DNA from: Pseudomonas putida
GTDB lineage: Bacteria > Pseudomonadota > Gammaproteobacteria > Pseudomonadales > Pseudomonadaceae
Reading direction: 5' to 3'
Assembly: GCF_028682175.1 (NCBI RefSeq)
Contig: NZ_JANHKS010000007.1
Coordinates: 1-64,000 of the forward strand
DNA: 64,000 nucleotides
This document shows positions 42,191 to 52,381 of the stretch, piece by piece (the first letter of the stretch is position 1; each line of letters begins with the position of its first letter). Position numbers and translations under genes: made by a program. Under the pieces are notes generated by a model. That model was not told the origin of the DNA and ran no database searches. It saw nothing but the letters and a program-made list of their open reading frames with translations.

Positions 42191-42279
42191 GTAGCAGCAC
42201 GGCTTGCCGGCGGGGGCGGTGTGTCAGGGACAGATGGGTTGACTGACACACCGCTCCCGCCGGCAAGCCGTGCTGCTAC
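42191..42279. repeat. REP doublet right of the composite element
   Basis: Arms GTAGCAGCACGGCTTGCCGG and complement, with GTGTCAG / CTGACAC in the centre. Same family as the copies at 1, 4151 and 22293. It ends 27 bases before the yqiB stop. Confidence 0.9.
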
Positions 42280-42305
42280 GAGAGAGAAGTGCGGATAAGG
42301 GAGGC

Positions 42306-42752
42306 TCAGCGAACCGCTTCGAACTCGTGTCCGCAGGCCAGGCAGTGGCTCAGCCATTCGCCGAGGAAGATGTTGAGCTGGGCCTTTTCGTCGGGCTGGT
42401 GCATGTGGGCGTTGGGGTATGGGTAGATGCCGCGGAAACGCCGTGCGTGCTGGGCGCCGATGACTTCGGCCATGCGCGCATCGTGGTACACCTGCACTTC
42501 CAGGACAGGCACCGGCAGCCACGGCAGGCTGTGTTCCTGACGCACCAGCAGGGTGGAGGTGTAGGGGCAGTTCTGCACGACTTCGACCGACAGCACACCC
42601 AGCATCTGATCGCCCTGGGTGACGGCCACCCGGCGCGAGCGTTGTTCGTTGCGCATCTCGGGTAAAAGACGCATCAAGCGCGCGTAGTTCGCCTCACAGG
42701 CTGCCTGCAGCCCGGCAAGGTCGACACGGTAGCGCTCGCGCAAAAGATTCAC
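42306..42752 (-). CDS. yqiB: YqiB-type DUF1249 protein
   Basis: A 148-residue conserved protein of unknown function, found next to nudF and cpdA in many gammaproteobacteria. The core motifs are CEANYARLMRLLP, VVQNCPYTSTLLV, VQVYHDARMAEV, GIYPYPNAHMHQPDEKAQLN and a C-terminal CLACGHEF that resembles half a zinc site. It starts at GTG, overlapping the nudF stop (GTGA), with AGGGGG about eight bases upstream. Longer frames within nudF were rejected. Confidence 0.88.
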   Translation of the reverse strand: MNLLRERYRVDLAGLQAACEANYARLMRLLPEMRNEQRSRRVAVTQGDQMLGVLSVEVVQNCPYTSTLLVRQEHSLPWLPVPVLEVQVYHDARMAEVIGAQHARRFRGIYPYPNAHMHQPDEKAQLNIFLGEWLSHCLACGHEFEAVR

Positions 42753-43366
42753 GACCACAGCCCCCTGATTTCGGCGCGATTGAGCGCCAGCCACTGTATT
42801 GCGATGATAGTTGCAGCGTTGACGATGCGTCCGTCTTTTACGGCTTGCATCGCGTCGTCGAACGACCAGACCGACACACGGATGTCTTCGGCCTCTTCTT
42901 CAAGCCCGTGGACGCCGCCCGCCCCCTCACTGTCGCATTTGCCCAGGTACAGGTGAACGAATTCATTGCTGCCGCCGGGCGACGGAAAGTATTTGGTGAT
43001 CGGCCACAACGCATTGAAGACAAGCCCAGCTTCCTCCTCTCCTTCGCGGTGAGCAACCTCTTCAGGCTGCTCTTTTTTATCGATCAGGCCCGCGACCATT
43101 TCGATCAGCCAGGGGTTGGGGTGCTTGCCGATCACACCCACCCGGAACTGCTCGATCAACACCACTTCATCGCGTTTGGCGTCATATGGCAAGACACACA
43201 CGGCATCGTGACGCACGAACAGTTCGCGGGAAATTTCCGGGCTCATGCCACCGTCGAAAAGCTCATGGCGCAGGTGCAGACGATCCAGTTGGTAGAAACC
43301 CTTGAAGCAGGTTTCGCGCCGGGTGATTTCATGCTTTGTGGGCGTCGATTTCGCGGTATCGGTCAT
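42749..43366 (-). CDS. nudF: ADP-ribose pyrophosphatase NudF
   Basis: Nudix hydrolase cleaving ADP-ribose to AMP and ribose 5-phosphate. The 205 residues carry the Nudix box GLIDKKEQPEEVAHREGEEE plus AGL (G-x5-E-x7-RE-x2-EE-x-GL); the position after RE is Gly instead of a larger hydrophobic residue. The downstream tripeptide PSPGG and KYFPSPGGSNE fit the NudF subgroup. It is translationally coupled with yqiB. The divergent gene upstream is the RsiV-like one; tolC, its usual neighbour, lies 4.7 kb away with thiC-cytX between. Confidence 0.93.
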   Translation of the reverse strand: MTDTAKSTPTKHEITRRETCFKGFYQLDRLHLRHELFDGGMSPEISRELFVRHDAVCVLPYDAKRDEVVLIEQFRVGVIGKHPNPWLIEMVAGLIDKKEQPEEVAHREGEEEAGLVFNALWPITKYFPSPGGSNEFVHLYLGKCDSEGAGGVHGLEEEAEDIRVSVWSFDDAMQAVKDGRIVNAATIIAIQWLALNRAEIRGLWS

Positions 43367-43596
43367 AGGTTTCTCACTGCAAGGCGCTCAGTTCATGGCC
43401 CCATCCTAACGTGCTGACGCGCCGGATGCAGCCCTTGCCGGGCGTTCAGACGCGCAAATCCGGCTGTAAAGGTAGACGACGGCAACCGAAAGGCACTCTA
43501 ATCCGCCCAGTGGCGAACTGATTGCGCCAGACGCAGTCGAAGCCTGTTGCCGTTGCACCCAAGTGATGGCCCTTTATGTCAACGTCAAGGATCACC

Positions 43597-44343
43597 ATGT
43601 CGTTTCTGAAGATCATTTCGATGGCCTGCCTGGCCCTGGTTCTGGGCGCCTGCCAGAGCCTGTTCCAACCCAACATGCGCAGTCCGCTGACCGTTCAGCG
43701 TGACGCCTCGGAGCTGGTCAAACCCGGCTGCACCGCCAGCGATTGCCCGCTGGTCAACATTGATACCGTGCATTTCCCGGACGAAGCCAAGCTCGATGCC
43801 ATCGTGCAGCGCACCCTGCTGCAACTGACCCGCAGCGACACCGACGGTCCGGTGCCACCGACCCTCAAGGCGTACCAGGAACAGTTCCTGGCCACGGCGC
43901 CGGCGCGCTACAGCAGCTATTTGCAGGCCAAGGTACGTGAGCAGCATGACGGAATCGTGGTGGTCGAGCTGTCCAGCTACCTGGACACCGGCGGCGCCCA
44001 CGGCAATCCGGGCCGCGCGTTCATCAACTATTCGCGCCAGCTACAGCGCGTACTGACGCTGGCCGACATGCTGGTGCCAGGCCAGGAAGCAGCGTTCTGG
44101 GCGAAGGCTGAAATGGCGCACCAGGCCTGGCAGGTCAGCACCAAGCTGGACAAGGACACCGAGTTCCAGAAGATGTGGCCATTCAAGCGAACTTCAAACA
44201 TCGCCCTGACGTACGGTGCAGTGATCCTGAAATATCCGGTCACCACCATCGCCCCGTACGCCATGGGCCACATCGAGCTGAAGATTCCTTACCCTCAGCT
44301 CAACGGCATCATCAAGCCGGAACTGTTCCCCGGCCGGAGCTGA
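43597..44343 (+). CDS. RsiV-family (DUF3298) lipoprotein
   Basis: A 248-residue envelope lipoprotein. The signal peptide ends in the lipobox LGAC (MACLALVLGACQ). The C-terminal half is the DUF3298/RsiV fold (VVVELSSYLDTGGAHGNPGRAFINYS...LADMLVPGQEAAFWAKAEMA, YAMGHIELKIPYPQLNGII). RsiV of Bacillus binds lysozyme as an anti-sigma factor; this protein lacks any sigma-binding cytoplasmic part, so a direct envelope role is more likely. AAGGA lies six bases before the chosen ATG. Its last 32 bases overlap the 3' end of cytX on the other strand. Confidence 0.85.
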   Translation: MSFLKIISMACLALVLGACQSLFQPNMRSPLTVQRDASELVKPGCTASDCPLVNIDTVHFPDEAKLDAIVQRTLLQLTRSDTDGPVPPTLKAYQEQFLATAPARYSSYLQAKVREQHDGIVVVELSSYLDTGGAHGNPGRAFINYSRQLQRVLTLADMLVPGQEAAFWAKAEMAHQAWQVSTKLDKDTEFQKMWPFKRTSNIALTYGAVILKYPVTTIAPYAMGHIELKIPYPQLNGIIKPELFPGRS

Positions 44344-45601
44344 TCGCCTTGCCCAGAATCAGTTGCAGCACGCCAGCGACGATCAGCGCTGGCAGTGTTG
44401 CGCCGATGTCCGGGTAGAGATTGGCCAGCAGGTGATAGGTGGAAATCCCGCCCAGCCAGGCCAGAAGCGTCATCCAGCGCAAACCTTCAGTCGCGGCGCC
44501 ATGGCTGCGACGACGCAGGATGAAGTGATCCACCAGCACCACGCCAAACAGCGGCGCGAATACCGAGCCAATCAGCAAGAGGAAGTTCTGGTACTGCGCC
44601 AATGGCGCAAGACAGGCGATCAGCGTGCAGATGACGCCGATGGCCAGCGCCAGATGCTCGACCTTGATCTTCACCAGAATCCCGCTGGAAACCGCCGCAG
44701 AATGGATGTCGGCAAAGGCGTTTTCCGACTCGTCCAGCAGAATCAGCAGCAGCGGAATGCCCATTCCAGCGCCGGCCAGCGCCAGCAGCAGCGCATTGGC
44801 TTCGCCGCTTGGCGCGAAGGCCAGGGTGTAGGCAACGCCCAGGGTCATCAGCCAGAAGTTGCCGATGAAGAAGCCCAGCACCGTGCCGCCGAACACGCCG
44901 GTGGCGCGCTTGCCGAAGCGTGAATAGTCGGCGATCAGCGGCAGCCAGGACAGCGGCATGGCGATGGCAATGTCGAAACCCACGGCAAACGGCATCGAGC
45001 CATCTCCGGCACGGGCCCACAGCGCCGCCAGATCAGCCTTGCTCAGCAGGTTCCAGGTCAGCCAGGTGCACGCGGCCAGCAGCAGCCAGATGCCCCACTT
45101 GCGCAGGATCTGCCGCACGAAGGTCAACGGGCCGCTGACGGCGAGCAAGGTGGCCAGGCCGCCGAACAGTAGCGTCCAGAGCAGCGGGCTTGTCCACAGG
45201 CTGCCTTCGGCAAAGGCGCCAGCGCTCAGCAGCGTGGCCGCGTCGCGCATGACGATGATTTCGAACGAACCCCAACCCACCAGTTGCAGCAGATTGAGGA
45301 TGGCCGGCAGCGCCGCGCCCTTGCTGCCAAGGCTCAGCTTGAGGGCGGCCATGGACGACAGGCCGGTGTCGCTGCCGATCACGCCGACGGCGGCCAGCAG
45401 CAGAACGCCCACCAGGGTGCCGAGGAAGATCGCCAGCATCGAGCCGGACAGTCCCAGCCCCGGCGCAAGCAATGCGCCGGTTTGCAGGACCATCAGGCCC
45501 ACGCCCAGGGAAAACCACAGGGAAAACAGATCCCGACCGCCGAACACCCGCTTGGCAGCGGGGACGGGGATGTCGGGAGAATAGGTGCCGGGTGTGTTCA
45601 C
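44312..45601 (-). CDS. cytX: Putative hydroxymethylpyrimidine transporter CytX
   Basis: NCS1-family permease (cytosine/purine/thiamine-precursor type) with about 12 membrane helices over 429 residues. Family features: LFSLWFSLGVGLMVLQTGAL in TM1, GWGSFEIIVM, GFDIAIAMPLSWLPLIADYSRFGKR and the C-terminal VVLVDHFILRRR. It follows thiC by 105 bases and so should be under the same TPP riboswitch, which supports uptake of the HMP precursor; substrate is inferred from context. It starts at GTG with a weak GAGA site. Confidence 0.88.
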   Translation of the reverse strand: MNTPGTYSPDIPVPAAKRVFGGRDLFSLWFSLGVGLMVLQTGALLAPGLGLSGSMLAIFLGTLVGVLLLAAVGVIGSDTGLSSMAALKLSLGSKGAALPAILNLLQLVGWGSFEIIVMRDAATLLSAGAFAEGSLWTSPLLWTLLFGGLATLLAVSGPLTFVRQILRKWGIWLLLAACTWLTWNLLSKADLAALWARAGDGSMPFAVGFDIAIAMPLSWLPLIADYSRFGKRATGVFGGTVLGFFIGNFWLMTLGVAYTLAFAPSGEANALLLALAGAGMGIPLLLILLDESENAFADIHSAAVSSGILVKIKVEHLALAIGVICTLIACLAPLAQYQNFLLLIGSVFAPLFGVVLVDHFILRRRSHGAATEGLRWMTLLAWLGGISTYHLLANLYPDIGATLPALIVAGVLQLILGKAISSGRGTVPA

Positions 45602-45625
45602 GTTGTTATCTCGTAAAGAGCAGTG

Positions 45626-45706
45626 ACAAGCTTCAAGCTGCAAGCCACAAGTTAGAAGCCAACGCAGATCCGCTTCTTCTTGCAGCTTGTAGCTTACGGC
45701 TTGTGG
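45626..45706. repeat. CAAGCTGCAAG-type inverted repeat between thiC and cytX
   Basis: Left part CAAGCTTCAAGCTGCAAGCC and right part CTTGCAGCTTGTAGCTTACG are related inverted arrays of an AGCTGCAAG unit around ~30 bases. This is a second intergenic repeat class, unrelated to REP. It begins just past the thiC stop and could form a hairpin in the thiC-cytX transcript. Confidence 0.65.
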
Positions 45707-47611
<1,905 letters not shown>

Positions 47612-47725
47612 TCATGGTGCAGCGCATGGATTGTCGGAGCTTGAGCCTGAATCGAACGGACGGATGCACCCTGTGAGAATACGGATGCCGAGAATCGAAA
47701 AACGAGGACTGTTCAAAAAATGAAC

Positions 47726-47764
47726 AAAAAAGACCCCGGACGATACTCAAGAGGACTCGCCGGG
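47726..47764 (-). terminator. Candidate riboswitch-controlled terminator in the thiC leader
   Basis: Ten bases after the TPP aptamer the minus strand reads CCCGG, ~20 bases, CCGGG and then GTCTTTTTT. A small AT-rich hairpin (GTTCA/TGAAC, 47711-47725) follows. This fits an attenuation platform, but translational control cannot be excluded. Confidence 0.5.
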
Positions 47765-47774
47765 AGACGAGAAA

Positions 47775-47864
47775 TCTTGTTCCCTACGCAGGCGCTAACC
47801 TGATCAGGTTCAACGGGATCCGGATTATCCGATCTCAGCCTCATAGCAAGGCACCCCGACAAGA
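47775..47864 (-). promoter_or_regulatory. TPP riboswitch (THI element)
   Basis: The minus strand shows the conserved THI core: GGGGTGCC, CTGAGA, then the second core AACCTGATCAGGTTAGCGCC and TGCGTAGGGAACAAGA. P1 forms between TCTTGT at the 5' end and ACAAGA at the 3' end. It controls thiC and probably cytX, lowering expression when thiamine pyrophosphate is abundant. Confidence 0.97.
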
Positions 47865-47872
47865 ACGGCGTC

Positions 47873-47902
47873 AGTCTAGACGCCACACCCGGCAAACGCC
47901 AA
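47873..47902 (-). promoter_or_regulatory. Sigma-70 promoter of the thiC leader
   Basis: Minus strand TTGGCG, 18 bases, TAGACT. The predicted start near 47866 falls at the first base of riboswitch stem P1, a consistent arrangement. Confidence 0.6.
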
Positions 47903-47943
47903 GCGCGGAATTCAAACGCTCGTTAAATGGCGCATCTGTCGGA

Positions 47944-47972
47944 TTGTTGTCGCGATCTTGTGGAACTACACT
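47944..47972 (+). promoter_or_regulatory. Candidate sigma-70 promoter of tolC
   Basis: TTGTTG, 17 bases, TACACT; predicted start near 47979, about 58 bases before the chosen tolC ATG. It diverges from the thiC promoter with about 40 bases between the -35 boxes. Confidence 0.5.
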
Positions 47973-48036
47973 CGCAACCGGCGCAAAGCGATCTTGCGGC
48001 CACGTCTTCACACAGCTGAATTACTAGGGAATGTCT

Positions 48037-49476
48037 ATGCTGCGCAAACTCTCACTGGCCATTGCCGTTTCATGCGCATCCAACGCGATGGCCACAGCAG
48101 CGGACTTGCCACTGCCGACCAAGACCGGTCTGGTCAGCGTCTACCAGGAAGCTGTGAACAACAACGCCGACCTCGCCGCCGCCCGCGCCAGCTACGATGC
48201 GCAGAAAGAGATCGTGCCCCAGGCCCGCGCCGGGCTGTTGCCGAACATTTCCGGCGGTGCCGACATCAACAACACCCGCACCAAGATCGACGAACCTTCT
48301 GCGGTCATCAACCGCAGCGGTACGGTCTACCGCGCCACCCTGAGCCAACCGATCTTCCGCGCCGACCGCTGGTTCCAGCTCAAGGCCGCCAAGGACGTCA
48401 ACGAACAGGCCATCCTGCAGTTGTCCGCGACCGAGCAGAACCTGATTCTGCAAAGCGCCGAGGACTATTTCTCGGTATTGCGCGCCCAGGACAACCTGGC
48501 TTCGACCAAGGCCGAAGAAGCCGCGTTCAAGCGTCAACTGGATCAGGCCAACGAGCGCTTCGACGTGGGGCTTTCCGACAAGACCGACGTGCTCCAGGCC
48601 CAGGCCAGCTACGACACTGCCCGGGCGGCGCGGATCGTCGCCAAGCGTCAGGTGGACGACGCATTCCAGGCGTTGGTGACCCTGACCAACCGCGAATACA
48701 ACTCCATCGAAGGCATCGTCCACACCCTGCCGGTGCTGGCGCCGTCGCCCAACGATGCGAAATCCTGGGTCGACACGGCCTCGCAACAGAACCTCAACCT
48801 GCTGGCCAGCAACTACGCCGTCAGCGCCGCCGAAGAAACCCTGCGCCAGCGCAAGGCCGGGCACGCGCCGACCGTCGATGCCGTCGCCCAGTACCAGAAA
48901 GGCGACAACGACCCGCTGGGCTTCACCAACCCGAACTACACCGGGCAGGACTTCCACGGCAGCGTCGAACAACGCACCATTGGTTTGCAGGTGAACATCC
49001 CGATCTACAGCGGCGGCCTGACCAGCTCGCAAGTGCGCGAAGCCTACGCCCGCCTCGGCCAGACCGAACAACAGCGCGAGGGCCTGCGCCGCCAGGTGGT
49101 GGAAAACACCCGCAACCTGCACCGTGCCGTAAACACCGACGTGGAACAGGTGCAGGCGCGCAAACAGTCGATCATTTCCAACCAGAGCGCGCTGGAAGCC
49201 ACGGAAATCGGCTATCAGGTGGGCACGCGCAACATCGTCGACGTGCTCGATGCGCAGCGTCAGTTGTACGCATCGGTGCGTGATTACAACAACACCCGCT
49301 ACGACTACATCCTCGACAACCTGCGCCTCAAGCAAGCGGCCGGCACGCTGAGCCCGGGGGACTTGCAGGATTTGTCGCGCTTCCTCAAACCCGATTACAA
49401 CCCGGACAAGGACTTCCTGCCGCCGGACCTGGCGAAGGAAGCGGCGAAGAATTTCGAGCGTCCGTCAGAACGTTGA
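48037..49476 (+). CDS. tolC: TolC-family outer membrane channel
   Basis: Trimeric outer-membrane exit duct for type I secretion and efflux. A signal peptide (MLRKLSLAIAVSCASNAMATAA) precedes two outer-membrane factor repeats (48-225 and 260-440; NADLAAARASYDAQ, RFDVGLSDKTDVLQAQASY and GYQVGTRNIVDVLDAQRQLY). 479 residues. I use the second ATG because AGGGA lies six bases before it and directly abuts the first. In E. coli tolC stands next to nudF; here thiC-cytX and the RsiV-like gene intervene. Confidence 0.93.
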   Translation: MLRKLSLAIAVSCASNAMATAADLPLPTKTGLVSVYQEAVNNNADLAAARASYDAQKEIVPQARAGLLPNISGGADINNTRTKIDEPSAVINRSGTVYRATLSQPIFRADRWFQLKAAKDVNEQAILQLSATEQNLILQSAEDYFSVLRAQDNLASTKAEEAAFKRQLDQANERFDVGLSDKTDVLQAQASYDTARAARIVAKRQVDDAFQALVTLTNREYNSIEGIVHTLPVLAPSPNDAKSWVDTASQQNLNLLASNYAVSAAEETLRQRKAGHAPTVDAVAQYQKGDNDPLGFTNPNYTGQDFHGSVEQRTIGLQVNIPIYSGGLTSSQVREAYARLGQTEQQREGLRRQVVENTRNLHRAVNTDVEQVQARKQSIISNQSALEATEIGYQVGTRNIVDVLDAQRQLYASVRDYNNTRYDYILDNLRLKQAAGTLSPGDLQDLSRFLKPDYNPDKDFLPPDLAKEAAKNFERPSER

Positions 49477-49539
49477 GTCATTCGCGTCGTATGTGTATGT
49501 GACGGCGACCGTGGGTTGCGTTTGATTCTGGCCGGAGGC

Positions 49540-49673
49540 CGTGGGAGCGAGGCTTGCCCGCGATCTGCCGGGCACCGGCAGCAAAACCAGACAACCGGGA
49601 TGTGTCAGGCACACCATAGGCAATGGGTTTGCTGCCGCTACGCGGCAGATCGCGGGCAAGCCTCGCTCCCACG
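49540..49673. repeat. REP doublet (CGTGGGAGCGAGGCTTGCCCGCGA type)
   Basis: Arms CGTGGGAGCGAGGCTTGCCC and complement, extended by GATCTGCCG / CGGCAGATC, around a ~70-base centre. It fills the gap between convergent tolC and waaA. Confidence 0.88.
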
Positions 49674-49698
49674 CCCTTCGGGCAGAATCAAAAGCAGG

Positions 49699-50979
49699 TC
49701 AGCGGGCGGCCAGCAAATTCGCAATCCCGTCCAGCAACTTCTGCAACGCGCCCTGATTGGCCTTCATCACCGCCAACCCCGCATCGGCCATGGCTTTCGC
49801 CTGCTCAGGCCCCTCGATCAATCGCTGCACCACCGCTGCCAATCCCGCCGCATCGCTCACCTCCTCCAACGCCCCGGCACTGCGCAGCATCGCTGCGATT
49901 TCGAGGAAGTTGAACAGATGCGGGCCGCTCAATACCGGCTTGTCCAGCGCCGCAGGCTCCAGCAGGTTGTGCCCGCCGTTGGGCACCAGGCTGCCACCGA
50001 CGAAGGCGATTTCAGCCAGCGCATAGAGAAACAGCAACTCGCCCATGGTGTCGCCCACCAGCACCGAGGTTTCGCGGGTGACCGGCTCGGCGGTCGAGCG
50101 ACGGACACTGGCAAAACCCTGCTGGCGGCTCAACTCGAACACGCTGTTGAAGCGCTCGGGGTGGCGCGGCACCAGGATCAGCAAGGCTTCGGAATGCTTT
50201 TTCAGCACCTCGCGGTGGGCGGCGAGAACCACCTCATCCTCACCGGCATGGGTACTGGCGGCGATCCACACCGGCCGCCCGGTGGTTTGCCAGTCGGCTC
50301 GCTGCTGCGCCGCACGCGCCAGCAATTGCGGGTCGATGGTCAGGTCGAACTTGATCGAACCGGTGACGGTTACGCACTCAGGGCGCGCACCCAGGTCACG
50401 AAAACGCTGGGCTTCGGTTTCGGTCTGCACGGCGATCAGGCTCATCTCGGCGAGCATCGGCCGAGTCAGTCTGGCGAACTTTCCGTAACCCCGCGCCGAA
50501 CGCTCCGACAGACGCGCGTTGGCCAGAACTGTTGGAATACCCCGCATCGCACATTGATGAATATGGTTGGGCCACAGCTCGGTCTCCATGATCACGCCGA
50601 CCTTGGGCTGGATGTGATCGAGAAAACGCCCCGCCGCCCACGGAAAATCGTATGGCAGGTAGCAATGCTGAATGCGCGGCTCGTTGGCGAACATCGACTG
50701 AATGCGTTCGGACCCGGTGGGCGTCATGCAGGTGATGGTGATCGGCAGTTGTGGATAACGTGCCAGCAGCGCGCGGACCATCGGCGCGGCAGCGATGCTC
50801 TCGCCCACCGACACGGCGTGCACCCAGATGCCGCCCTTTTGCATGGGCGGCAGCCCGCGAGCGAACCGTTCACCGATACGTTGTGCATAAGCCGGGGCCT
50901 TGCGGGCCCGCAGCCACAGGCGCAGGGCAATCAGGGGCAGGCCAAGATGAAACAGGAGTGTGTAGAGAGTTCTATTCAT
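49699..50979 (-). CDS. waaA: 3-deoxy-D-manno-octulosonic acid transferase WaaA (KdtA)
   Basis: Adds Kdo to lipid A precursor, the first sugar step of LPS core synthesis. An N-terminal membrane anchor (LYTLLFHLGLPLIALRLWLRAR) precedes a GT-B fold with WVHAVSVGESIAA, METELWPNHIH, STHAGEDEVVL, VPRHPERF and GGSLVPNGGHNLLEPAAL. 426 residues from the chosen ATG, matching the family; the frame extends 85 codons further into the LysR gene, which I reject. The ribosome site is poor. It is 14 bases downstream of the LysR gene. Confidence 0.96.
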   Translation of the reverse strand: MNRTLYTLLFHLGLPLIALRLWLRARKAPAYAQRIGERFARGLPPMQKGGIWVHAVSVGESIAAAPMVRALLARYPQLPITITCMTPTGSERIQSMFANEPRIQHCYLPYDFPWAAGRFLDHIQPKVGVIMETELWPNHIHQCAMRGIPTVLANARLSERSARGYGKFARLTRPMLAEMSLIAVQTETEAQRFRDLGARPECVTVTGSIKFDLTIDPQLLARAAQQRADWQTTGRPVWIAASTHAGEDEVVLAAHREVLKKHSEALLILVPRHPERFNSVFELSRQQGFASVRRSTAEPVTRETSVLVGDTMGELLFLYALAEIAFVGGSLVPNGGHNLLEPAALDKPVLSGPHLFNFLEIAAMLRSAGALEEVSDAAGLAAVVQRLIEGPEQAKAMADAGLAVMKANQGALQKLLDGIANLLAAR

Positions 50980-50993
50980 GGGCGCGGAGTTTA

Positions 50994-51878
50994 TCAGCCA
51001 ATGGCCTTCAAATGATGGGTGAAGCATTCGGCCAGCCAGCGTGCGGCAGGCCCCAGGGGTTCGTCGCGGCGCCAGACCATTTCCACCACCAGCGCAGGCG
51101 GCGTCCACTCGCTGCTCAGTTCGATCATCTGGTTCTGATAGGCCGGGTATTGCACCACGTGGCGCGGCAGCCAGGCCCACCCCAGTCCGCGCATCAGCAG
51201 TTCGGCCATGACGTAGAAACTGTCCGCACGCCACACCTGCGGGCTCAACTGCTCGCCACCGGGATAGCCACTCTGCTGCGGCGCGATGAGCAATTGCCGG
51301 TGCCGCGCCAACTGCTGGCGGGTGACCACCGGCTGGCTCGCCAGGGGATGATCGACCGCGCAGACCGTGACCATTTCCACACTGCCCAGCACCCGCCGCT
51401 CCAGGGCTTCGGGCATCTGGTCGTGATGAAACAGCAGGCCCAGGTCTGCGCGCCGCTCCACCAGCTTGCGCGCCACATCGCCCTGGGCGCCGCTGGCCAG
51501 TTGCACCTCCACGCTGGGGAAGCGTTGATCCAGCGCGTCCAGGCTGTCGAGGACCGGCTGGTAGGGCATGGCTTCGTCATGGGCCAGGCGCAACCGTGCT
51601 TCCTGGCCGCGCATCAACGCCAGGGCGCGACCGTCCAGCCGCTCGCACTGGCGCAGCAGTTCCCGCGCCTCTTCAAGCAACGCGTTGCCCGCTTCAGTCA
51701 GGCGCGGCTGGCGACCACTGCTACGGTCGAACAGGCTCACGCCAAGATCCGTCTCCAGCATGGCAATCGCGCTGCTGACCGCCGACTGCGCCCGCCGGGA
51801 CTCTCGCGCTACGGCGGAAAACGAGCGCTGCTCGGCGACGCTGACGAACAGCCTGATTTGTTCAAGGCTCCATTCCAT
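50994..51878 (-). CDS. LysR-family transcriptional regulator
   Basis: A 294-residue LTTR with an N-terminal winged helix-turn-helix (about 1-65; IRLFVSVAEQRSFSAVARESRRAQSAVSSAIAML is the recognition part) and a periplasmic-binding-like effector domain (about 90-290). It diverges from the SMR transporter gene across ~107 bases, which suggests that it regulates that gene or itself, as is common for LysR regulators. The inducer is not known. Confidence 0.92.
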   Translation of the reverse strand: MEWSLEQIRLFVSVAEQRSFSAVARESRRAQSAVSSAIAMLETDLGVSLFDRSSGRQPRLTEAGNALLEEARELLRQCERLDGRALALMRGQEARLRLAHDEAMPYQPVLDSLDALDQRFPSVEVQLASGAQGDVARKLVERRADLGLLFHHDQMPEALERRVLGSVEMVTVCAVDHPLASQPVVTRQQLARHRQLLIAPQQSGYPGGEQLSPQVWRADSFYVMAELLMRGLGWAWLPRHVVQYPAYQNQMIELSSEWTPPALVVEMVWRRDEPLGPAARWLAECFTHHLKAIG

Positions 51879-51916
51879 GACTCGGCAACCTATCAGCCCA
51901 AGAGATAGGTAATGAC

Positions 51917-51944
51917 TTTACCCCATCTGAGCGAGCGCTAGAAT
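51917..51944 (+). promoter_or_regulatory. Candidate sigma-70 promoter of the SMR gene
   Basis: TTTACC, 16 bases, TAGAAT in the LysR-SMR divergent gap. The overlapping near-palindrome around CCTATC...GATAGG (51889-51910) is a possible LysR operator. Confidence 0.5.
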
Positions 51945-51985
51945 CGGCAGCCATTGAAGACGTATCTGTAAAGAGGACTTTCATC

Positions 51986-52318
51986 ATGTCTGCCTACTAC
52001 CTGCTCGCCATCGCCATCTGCGCCGAAGTCATCGCCACTGTTTCGATGAAAGCCGTCAAAGGCCTGAGCACGCCACTACCGCTGCTGCTGGTGATCGTCG
52101 GTTACGCCGTGGCGTTCTGGATGCTGACGCTGGTGGTGCGCAGCATCCCGGTGGGCGTGGCCTACGCGGTCTGGGCGGGCATGGGCATCGTCATGGTCAG
52201 CATCGCGGCGCTGATCATCTACGGCCAGAAACTCGACCTGCCTGCCATCGCCGGCATGGCGATGATCGTCGCCGGGGTGGTGGTGATTCAGCTGTTCTCG
52301 AAAACCGCAGGGCATTAA
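51986..52318 (+). CDS. Small multidrug resistance (SMR) transporter
   Basis: A 110-residue protein with four membrane helices, working as an antiparallel dimer that exports cationic compounds or guanidinium in exchange for protons. The essential Glu14 is in AICAEVIATVSMKA (TM1), and the TM3 motif PVGVAYAVWAGMGIV is present, placing it closer to EmrE/QacE than to the SugE/Gdx branch. GAGGA lies eight bases before the ATG. It stands opposite a LysR gene and 63 bases before the FAD oxidoreductase gene. Confidence 0.92.
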   Translation: MSAYYLLAIAICAEVIATVSMKAVKGLSTPLPLLLVIVGYAVAFWMLTLVVRSIPVGVAYAVWAGMGIVMVSIAALIIYGQKLDLPAIAGMAMIVAGVVVIQLFSKTAGH

Positions 52319-52381
52319 GCAGGTTACTCAAAAGCCTGTTCCCCTATAATGGCGCAATTCGTTTCGCCATTTGAGGTGTTC

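Noticed and set aside
41485..42266. Open frames of 110-190 codons in both arms of the composite repeat
   Set aside because: Arg/Ala/Ser/Pro low-complexity products, no ribosome sites, and hairpins running through all frames; typical spurious ORFs of Pseudomonas repeats.
41472..42279. Insertion sequence
   Set aside because: The inverted arms contain no transposase frame and no clear target duplication was seen.
50980..51234. N-terminal extension of waaA into the LysR gene (85 codons)
   Set aside because: It reads through LysR coding sequence in another frame, and the family length fits the ATG at 50979. The same reasoning excludes 51 and 74 extra codons on hldE and msbA.
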